From Gammaproteobacteria bacterium (GTDB lineage: Bacteria; Pseudomonadota; Gammaproteobacteria; Pseudomonadales; DSM-25080): DNA of 19,744 nt. Position numbers and translations under genes: made by a program. The notes beneath the pieces were generated by a model. It was not told the DNA's origin and did no database searches. It saw nothing but the letters and a program-made list of their open reading frames with translations. Of the stretch, positions 14,122-19,744 are shown one piece after another. The stretch covers positions 1 to 19,744 of the forward strand of contig JABXIR010000252.1 of the NCBI GenBank assembly GCA_013372965.1, read 5' to 3'. Position 1 is the first letter of the stretch. Every line of letters starts with the position of its first letter.

Positions 14122-15474
14122 ATGGTAATATTCACAATAAACGAATTGGCGATGGAATCCAAAAAGCCACTCCCCTCATCGCTCGCAGCACTCCAACACT
14201 ACTTAGCCGAAATTCAGCTAAGTGAGGTTGCTAGCAAATTAGTAACACTCTGGCGTCAAAATAAAACTGACGTCCTAGCTACGTTCATTGAACAAGAGCT
14301 TAGCAAAATTCAGGATGATTCGTCAGCCAAAACTGTCGTCATTCAAGAATTAAAAAACCTGCAGTTACTGCTTCAGTCTGAAAAGACCAGTCGCTTTAAG
14401 GTGACGAATCAAGCCGGATACATCCTTTTAGTCAGTTCGAATGCCGTCAACCGTCTAAAGATCTGTCGAATCCTCGAGCCCCAAGGCCACCATATATTGA
14501 TCGCTAAGTCACAAGAGCAAGGTATTGATGCGGTGGTTCGCCAACACGCCGAGCTCGTACTTCTCGATGCGGATGACGAAGACGATGCGTTAAGTACATT
14601 GACTGCCTTCAAGCAACATAAAACACTTAAGCACCTACCGATTCTGATTTTGAGCCAAACGCCCAATACTGAAATCGCAGCCGAGTTTATTCAACAGGGC
14701 GCCACCGACGTCATTTCCCCCCCCTACAGTGGGCCCCTATTTTCCGCGCGAATTGCATCTGCACTGCAGGTATCTCATCGCAGGGAAGATGACTTATCTC
14801 AAGGCAAGGCGGCTCGCCGCCGACACCGACAAATGCATCTCATCGCTGAACGCTATTTAAACTCCGAAGTCGTTAACCAAATGCTCGACAACCCAAAGCA
14901 ATCGGAATTGGGCGGGGAACTTCGCGAAGTGTCTTTACTGATGTGCGATATGCGAGGATTTACCCAAATCACCGAAAAACTCGCGCCTCAAGACGTTGTT
15001 GCCTTACTCAACGTTTACCTAGGAAAGATGACGGAAGTCGTTCATCAACATGGCGGTATTGTCAACGAGTTCGAAGGTGACTCGCTTCTTGCACTGTTCA
15101 ATGCACCGATTCAGCTGCATGAGCATACCGTTGCGGCACTGACGTGCGCTGTGAACATGCAAAGAGCTATGAGCGAAGTGAATGCTCGGTTAACCGAACT
15201 TAATTTGCCTGAAATTTCCATCGGAATCGGGGTGGTTCGAGGTGAGGTGGTGGTTGGCAACATGGGCAGTGAACGCCGGATGAAGTATGGGGTGGTCGGC
15301 AGCCCAGTCAACCTCTCGGCTCGCTTACAATCCGTGGCGAATGGCGGGGAAATTGTCGCACTGGCCTCGCAATTAAGTGAAGGCGCCGGAGGTGCGAGAA
15401 TACTCCGCACTGGGTTTGTGTCACCTAAAGGTTTTTCACGAGATGTCGAAGTCGCCATCTTAGTCGCACCATAA
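14122..15474 (+). CDS. Class III nucleotide cyclase with degenerate receiver domain
   Basis: A 450-residue cytoplasmic signalling enzyme. Residues 1-95 are helical and unrecognised. About 100-218 fold like a response-regulator receiver: the likely phospho-site Asp149 is kept, but the usual acidic pair is Ser105-Ser106 and the conserved Lys is Pro200. A basic linker (about 219-240) leads to the cyclase catalytic domain (about 265-450). There the metal-binding Asp276 (MCDMRGFT) and Asp320 (EFEGDS) and the transition-state Asn397 and Arg401 (PVNLSARL) are present, so it should be active. The purine-specifying position four before Asp320 is Glu316, not the adenylate-cyclase Lys, and the second is Gly390. 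This suggests GTP use, but function is unproven. AAGG precedes ATG 14122. It is divergent from the CRP-like gene and in an operon with the asparaginase gene. Confidence 0.9.
   Translation: MVIFTINELAMESKKPLPSSLAALQHYLAEIQLSEVASKLVTLWRQNKTDVLATFIEQELSKIQDDSSAKTVVIQELKNLQLLLQSEKTSRFKVTNQAGYILLVSSNAVNRLKICRILEPQGHHILIAKSQEQGIDAVVRQHAELVLLDADDEDDALSTLTAFKQHKTLKHLPILILSQTPNTEIAAEFIQQGATDVISPPYSGPLFSARIASALQVSHRREDDLSQGKAARRRHRQMHLIAERYLNSEVVNQMLDNPKQSELGGELREVSLLMCDMRGFTQITEKLAPQDVVALLNVYLGKMTEVVHQHGGIVNEFEGDSLLALFNAPIQLHEHTVAALTCAVNMQRAMSEVNARLTELNLPEISIGIGVVRGEVVVGNMGSERRMKYGVVGSPVNLSARLQSVANGGEIVALASQLSEGAGGARILRTGFVSPKGFSRDVEVAILVAP
14717..14724 (+). repeat. C8 homopolymer in the cyclase gene
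   Basis: Eight C encode Ser199-Pro200-Pro201 of the receiver domain, upstream of the catalytic domain. A one-base slip would abolish the cyclase domain. It is the second C8 run in the window. Confidence 0.9.
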
Positions 15475-15490
15475 ATTAAAGGGGAATATC

Positions 15491-16519
15491 GTGAATAAAA
15501 AGATCGTTCTAAGTAGCGTCCTGTGTAGTTTACTGGCGGCAACGAGTTACGCCGATTCCAACCCCATCGCGATTGCGATTCACGGCGGTGCAGGTGTTAT
15601 CACTCGTGACGCGCTTGATGAAGACAAGGAGCGTGCTATTCGGGAGACGCTTGAATTTGCCTTGAGGTCCGGGTATGCCGTTTTAGAGCAAGGCGGTTCG
15701 AGTGAACAAGCCATTATTAACGCCATCATCGCCCTTGAGAGTTCCCCTTTGTTTAACGCAGGCGTTGGTGCGGTCTATACCCACGATGCAACCCATGAGC
15801 TTGACGCCTCAATCATGCTCGGCCATAACCGCCAAGCGGGAGCCGTTAGTGGCATACAATTTACTGAACATCCGATTCTTGCTGCGCAAGCCGTATTACA
15901 TCAGTCGGTTCACGTCATGCTCAGTGGTGATGGTGCAGACGAATTTTCGCGCTCAATCGGTCTCCCTCAAGTTGAAAACAGTTTCTTCAACACCCCCTTT
16001 CGTCGAGAGCAACTTGACCGCGCAAAGCAACAAACATCAGAACTCAAGGCGATATCAAACGATCATGAGCAAATCGCGCTCTTGCTCGATGATGAATTCA
16101 AATTCGGAACCGTGGGCGCGGTTGCACTCGATCAGTCCGGGAATCTGGCAGCCGGAACATCGACTGGAGGCATGACCAATAAACGTTTCGGTCGAGTCGG
16201 CGATGCGCCAATTATTGGCGCAGGAACCTTTGCTGATAATGACAGCTGTGCTGTATCTGCAACGGGTCACGGAGAATACTTTATTCGCTATAACGTGGCA
16301 TCCGATATCTGCGCTCGGGTTGAATACTTGGGCGAGTCCATCGAGATCGCTGGTCAACAAGTCATCAGTAAACTGCTCGAAGTTGGCGGTACGGGAGGCG
16401 TCATCATCACGAATCGTGACGGGGCAATCTCCATGCCCTTTAATACCGAAGGTATGTATCGTGCATCGATTGATGCAAGCGGAAAGGTCACGGTACAAAT
16501 ATTCAGCGATGAGGATTAA
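15491..16519 (+). CDS. Exported isoaspartyl peptidase / type III L-asparaginase
   Basis: N-terminal nucleophile hydrolase that removes isoaspartyl residues from peptides and hydrolyses asparagine; 342 residues. A signal peptide MNKKIVLSSVLCSLLAATSYA puts it in the periplasm, which differs from the cytoplasmic E. coli IaaA. After it come IHGGAGVI (30-37), FNAGVGAVYT (89-97) and ELDASIM. The self-cleavage site is FGTVGAVALD, where Thr207 becomes the new N-terminal nucleophile of the beta subunit. Substrate-site residues appear in STGGMTNKRFGRVGDAPIIG (224-243) and SATGHGE. Start GTG 15491 has AAAGGGG about 7 nt upstream. The cyclase stop is 16 bp before it, so they are probably co-transcribed; the functional reason is unclear. 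Confidence 0.93.
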   Translation: MNKKIVLSSVLCSLLAATSYADSNPIAIAIHGGAGVITRDALDEDKERAIRETLEFALRSGYAVLEQGGSSEQAIINAIIALESSPLFNAGVGAVYTHDATHELDASIMLGHNRQAGAVSGIQFTEHPILAAQAVLHQSVHVMLSGDGADEFSRSIGLPQVENSFFNTPFRREQLDRAKQQTSELKAISNDHEQIALLLDDEFKFGTVGAVALDQSGNLAAGTSTGGMTNKRFGRVGDAPIIGAGTFADNDSCAVSATGHGEYFIRYNVASDICARVEYLGESIEIAGQQVISKLLEVGGTGGVIITNRDGAISMPFNTEGMYRASIDASGKVTVQIFSDED

Positions 16520-16535
16520 TCACCGCTGAATATTT
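16497..16535. terminator. Hairpin spanning the asparaginase stop codon, possible terminator
   Basis: AAATATTCAGCG (16497-16508) and CGCTGAATATTT (16524-16535) form a perfect 12-bp inverted repeat around a 15-nt loop that contains the stop codon. It separates two convergent genes, as a shared terminator would, but there is no T run after the stem on either strand. Confidence 0.5.
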
Positions 16536-16543
16536 GGATTTAA

Positions 16544-18559
16544 CTACTGTGCGCAGCGATTTAGGAAAGAGTTAATTTGTAACCACTGCTGCTTTTGGTT
16601 GGTCGGAAAATACAGCCCGTGCCCTTCATTTTCATAGAAGTAATACTCAGGTGATTCGCCCGCGGCTTCGAGTGCTTCAATCATTGAAATAGCGCCCTCG
16701 TAAGGAGTACGACGGTCTACCGTGCCATGAATAATCAACATGGGGTCAACGATGGCGTCGAGGTTGTGAATTGGCGAATTCGCCTTCAAAAAGGCTTCAT
16801 CGTCGCCAATTGCGGTGGATTCATAACCCGCGGTTCCGTACATACTGCCCGCATCCCAGGTTTCCAGCTGTTGCTCAAGATCGAACACACCGGCAATCAC
16901 GACGCTGCAGTCGTAGAAATCTGCGTAGCGAACTAAGCTTTGCGCCGAAGCATAACCGCCGTAGCTTCCACCAAGGGCTACCACAATGTCCCCGGTGTCG
17001 TAATGGTTAATGACGTACTCTGCCCCCTCTTTCATATCGTCTAACATGCGAGTTCCCCATTGACGATGCCCTGCTTGCTCGAAGTTATAACCGAAACCAC
17101 CAGAGCCGCGGAAATTAGGCGCGAACACATGAAATCCGAGCTGCGATAACATTTGAATACGTCGATCGTAAGAATACGGAATGTAAGGGCCATGCGGACC
17201 ACCATGAATAAACACCACAAGGCCTCGCGACTCTTCAGTTGCAGGAGGCAGTAGCCAACCTTGCAAGCGCTCGCCATCTGACGCTTCATAATTGACGGCT
17301 TCAAACGATTTCAGTCCCATATCGTCAATCGCTGAGTTTGAACTGAACAAGGCGCGAGCACCGCCATCCTTCGACCAAATAAAGTACTCGCCCGTGAACT
17401 GTGGCCCACTCACGTGAAGCACGATTTTGGATCGATCGCGAGTGGCACTAGTAGGCACCACTGACAGTCCTTCAAAACTTCGCATAAAGCCCGAAACAAC
17501 AGCCGAGAGACGCGAGTTATTTAGCACTTTAATCTCAGGCTTATCCGCCACATAGGTCACGAATGAAGGACGCCCCTCTGAATCAAAATACAATTCCAAC
17601 GACGAGACAAACCCAAATGAGTCGAGTACTTCGACCCCACCCGTTGCCAGTTCATACGAAATCAGGTCTCGATTGGCGGATGGGCTATCCCCATTTTGCT
17701 TGAATCCGTATACGAAGCGACCATCGTCCGAAACCCCTTGTAGATCAAAGGACTCGGGTACATCGATATCGATCGGTTGCCAACGTTCGTCACTGTTTCG
17801 ATAGTACATTTCGAAACTAAAATCAGGTTTTCGCGCTTGTGCGACAATTGTCGATCCGGTGCGATTCGCCATATACATGGCACCTATTGCGGGCCCCGTC
17901 ACAACTTTCTTCATGTCACCCGAATTCAGGTTGAGTCGGTAGATATCGGAACGAATCGAAAAGTCACGTTTCTCATAAGGCGTGACAGAGACCAATACGT
18001 TATCAGGGTCATCTGGCAGTCTCGAGAGTAAATTTATCGCTCCGCGCACAAGTTCGCCCGTGCCTCGAATGTTATCCTCATAATTACCCGTCCAACGCCA
18101 AATCCGTTCGTTGGTTCCCGACTCGATATCAAATAAGAAGATATCGCCCGTATCGTAGGGCCGAGTTTCATCATTCACACCCGTCATAACGCTGTAGGCG
18201 TAAACCGTGTCGTTCACCCAAAAACCACGATAAATTTCAATATTCTCATCCTCGTCAAACTGCAGACGTTGAATGGGTTCATTCGTCGTACTGTCGAGAA
18301 GAAATAGTGAACGAGGCCCCTCTGACTTGTGCATCGCCGCCAAGTATTCGCCGGTCGGTGAAATTGACGCATTCGAAAATTCAGACTGACCGAGAAGCGT
18401 AAACAGGCGATCCCAAGGTAAATCTTTATTATCGTCGCTAATTTCGATTCGACCGTCTTGCTGAGGGTTGATGGTTTCATAGTCAGCGTTTGCGGGCGCT
18501 GCAGTGATCAAAGTAAGGCCTACAATGACACTAAAAAATCGTTGTTTCATTATTTGCAT
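16544..18559 (-). CDS. Exported S9 prolyl-oligopeptidase-family serine peptidase
   Basis: A 671-residue peptidase with a signal peptide (MKQRFFSVIVGLTLITAAPANA, cut near residue 26), so probably periplasmic or secreted. Residues about 50-410 contain repeated beta-rich segments typical of the S9 beta-propeller that gates substrate size (for example FSNASISPTGEYLAAMHKSE and SDDGRFVYGF). The alpha/beta-hydrolase domain from about 420 has the catalytic triad Ser532 (GGSYGGY), Asp615 (HGTVDRRTP) and His647 (NEGHGLYF), with VFIHGGPHGPY as the oxyanion-region motif. Its likely role is cleavage of short peptides, as in DPP-IV or acylaminoacyl-peptidase relatives; exact specificity is unknown. ATG 18559 is reported; ATG 18550 (MKQR) is an equal alternative, with GGA 8 nt upstream of it. 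It is convergent with the asparaginase gene and divergent from trpS. Confidence 0.92.
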   Translation of the reverse strand: MQIMKQRFFSVIVGLTLITAAPANADYETINPQQDGRIEISDDNKDLPWDRLFTLLGQSEFSNASISPTGEYLAAMHKSEGPRSLFLLDSTTNEPIQRLQFDEDENIEIYRGFWVNDTVYAYSVMTGVNDETRPYDTGDIFLFDIESGTNERIWRWTGNYEDNIRGTGELVRGAINLLSRLPDDPDNVLVSVTPYEKRDFSIRSDIYRLNLNSGDMKKVVTGPAIGAMYMANRTGSTIVAQARKPDFSFEMYYRNSDERWQPIDIDVPESFDLQGVSDDGRFVYGFKQNGDSPSANRDLISYELATGGVEVLDSFGFVSSLELYFDSEGRPSFVTYVADKPEIKVLNNSRLSAVVSGFMRSFEGLSVVPTSATRDRSKIVLHVSGPQFTGEYFIWSKDGGARALFSSNSAIDDMGLKSFEAVNYEASDGERLQGWLLPPATEESRGLVVFIHGGPHGPYIPYSYDRRIQMLSQLGFHVFAPNFRGSGGFGYNFEQAGHRQWGTRMLDDMKEGAEYVINHYDTGDIVVALGGSYGGYASAQSLVRYADFYDCSVVIAGVFDLEQQLETWDAGSMYGTAGYESTAIGDDEAFLKANSPIHNLDAIVDPMLIIHGTVDRRTPYEGAISMIEALEAAGESPEYYFYENEGHGLYFPTNQKQQWLQINSFLNRCAQ

Positions 18560-18568
18560 CCATTCGTA

Positions 18569-18584
18569 TTGAATCTAAATTCAA
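18569..18584. repeat. 16-bp inverted repeat near the S9 peptidase start
   Basis: TTGAAT and ATTCAA flank CTAA, forming a perfect 6-bp repeat 10-25 nt upstream of ATG 18559. Possibly an operator. The rest of the 171-bp gap to trpS shows no clear promoter that I would assert. Confidence 0.35.
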
Positions 18585-18730
18585 CCATTTTTTGAAGGTT
18601 AGCCGCAAGCAAAAAGTTTCACTCGAAACTATTGTTCGCAGAATACTTAAGTTAAAAAAAGCGGATGCGAATCGAGTCGTGAACCGCTAAAATGTCCAGA
18701 ATATTTCCTGTATACGATAAGAAGTAAACC

Positions 18731-19735
18731 ATGACCGACACGGTATTAACCGGCATCACTACAACCGGCACACCTCACTTAGGCAATTACGTTGGCGCAA
18801 TTCGCCCCGCCGTTGAGGCAAGTCAAGATTCTACGCAAAAATCGTTCTACTTTATGGCCGATTTCCACGCTCTGATCAAATGCCAAGATCCTGACGCCGT
18901 GGCTCAATCTTCCAAAGAAATTGCAGCGACTTGGTTGGCCCTTGGTCTCAACACCGATAACGCAGTGTTCTATCGTCAGTCAGATATTCCGGAAATTCCG
19001 GAACTCATGTGGGTGCTATCGTGCATGACCGCTAAGGGACTGATGAATCGAGCCCATGCCTACAAGGCGGCAGTTCAAGCTAACTTAGATGAGCAACTCG
19101 ACGCCGATGCAGCCGTCACCATGGGACTGTTTTCCTACCCCGTCCTAATGGCTGCTGATATCTTAATGTTCAATGCTACCAAGGTGCCCGTTGGACGAGA
19201 TCAAATTCAACACGTTGAAATGGCGCGTGATATTGCCGCTCGATTTAATCACCACTACGGCGAAACCTTCGCGTTACCGTCTGCCGTGGTTGACGATAAT
19301 GTGGCTGTGCTACAGGGTCTCGATGGTCGAAAAATGTCCAAGAGCTACAACAACACGATTCCTCTGTTCTTACCTGAAAAGAAGCTTAAAAAACACATCA
19401 ATAAGATCAAAACCAATCTTCTTGAGCCTGGGGAACCAAAAGACGCTGATTCTTCAACGGTATTCCAAATTTGGGAGGCATTTGCGACCCCTGAACAAAC
19501 CACCAGCATGCGGAAAGAGTTCGAAAACGGCATCGCTTGGGGCGAAGCTAAGAAGCAACTCTTCGAGCTCATCAACGAACAGATTGCTCCCGCACGCGCT
19601 CGCTACGAAGAGATTATCAACGACCCAGCCTATATCGAGTCGGAGCTTGCAAAAGGTGCCGAACGCGCTCGTTCGGTGGCCACGCCGTTACTCGACAAAG
19701 TTCGATCAGCAGTTGGTATTCGAACGTACCGTTGA
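18731..19735 (+). CDS. trpS: Tryptophanyl-tRNA synthetase
   Basis: Class I aminoacyl-tRNA synthetase that charges tRNA-Trp with tryptophan in the cytoplasm; 334 residues, complete. The HIGH-type motif reads TPHLGNYVGAIRPA (14-27) and the KMSKS motif is exact at 201-205 (GRKMSKSYNNT). Between them are FYFMADFHALIK (39-50) and the VPVGRDQIQHVEMARDIAARF stretch (152-172, shared by TrpRS proteins) that contributes to the ATP site. HLGN in place of the TIGN of E. coli TrpS marks a variant subgroup also found in proteobacteria (recalled, not searched). ATG 18731 has AGAAG about 6 nt upstream. The gene is divergent from the S9 peptidase. No tandem tryptophan codons or attenuator hairpin are visible upstream. 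Confidence 0.97.
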   Translation: MTDTVLTGITTTGTPHLGNYVGAIRPAVEASQDSTQKSFYFMADFHALIKCQDPDAVAQSSKEIAATWLALGLNTDNAVFYRQSDIPEIPELMWVLSCMTAKGLMNRAHAYKAAVQANLDEQLDADAAVTMGLFSYPVLMAADILMFNATKVPVGRDQIQHVEMARDIAARFNHHYGETFALPSAVVDDNVAVLQGLDGRKMSKSYNNTIPLFLPEKKLKKHINKIKTNLLEPGEPKDADSSTVFQIWEAFATPEQTTSMRKEFENGIAWGEAKKQLFELINEQIAPARARYEEIINDPAYIESELAKGAERARSVATPLLDKVRSAVGIRTYR

Positions 19736-19744
19736 ACCGGTTAA

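Noticed and set aside
18688..18693. TAAAAT as -10 of a trpS promoter
   Set aside because: No acceptable -35 at 16-18 bp upstream.

Overview
The window looks like chromosomal DNA from a gammaproteobacterium, probably a marine or other free-living one. The NrdA and NrdB proteins are close to the Escherichia coli class Ia ribonucleotide reductase along their whole length, down to the C-terminal CKI of NrdA. MetNIQ, the HI0933-type flavoprotein and a CRP-like regulator also fit that class. Most of the content is core metabolism. I see no phage, IS element, CRISPR array, tRNA or rRNA. The organism assignment is inference from protein similarity recalled from memory, not a search.

Layout. 1-1851 (+): the 3' end of proS, an overlapping exported SLT lytic transglycosylase, and a glutaredoxin with a hydrophobic N-terminus. 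1837-4191 (-): a SulP anion transporter whose stop codon directly abuts the start of a tandem universal stress protein, a tight two-gene operon that is convergent with and overlaps the glutaredoxin gene by 15 bp. 4192-4805: a 614-bp regulatory region between the divergent sulP and nrdA genes. It holds two NrdR-box-like sites exactly 31 bp apart, a candidate promoter, several inverted repeats and a long nrdA leader. 4806-8266 (+): nrdA (TTG start) and nrdB (GTG start), closed by a strong terminator. 8408-9544 (+): an exported helical-repeat protein with a C-terminal TonB-like domain, followed by a strong hairpin terminator shared with the convergent met operon.

9670-14072 (-): a compact set read in the order crp-like regulator, HI0933/BaiN flavoprotein, metN, metI, metQ. 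14122-16519 (+): divergent from the regulator is a class III nucleotide cyclase with a degenerate receiver domain, followed after 16 bp by an exported isoaspartyl peptidase/asparaginase. 16544-18559 (-): an exported S9 prolyl-oligopeptidase-family enzyme. 18731-19735 (+): trpS.

The part most worth a second look is the divergent CRP-like/cyclase pair at 13419-15474. The cyclase has Glu where adenylate cyclases use the adenine-specifying Lys. The regulator has Met where E. coli CRP uses Thr127 to read adenine. The two genes are separated by only 49 bp, which contain a perfect 7-bp inverted repeat over the cyclase ribosome binding region. This raises the possibility of a cGMP (or otherwise non-cAMP) signalling module. 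The remainder is ordinary housekeeping, with some well-defined regulatory sites.
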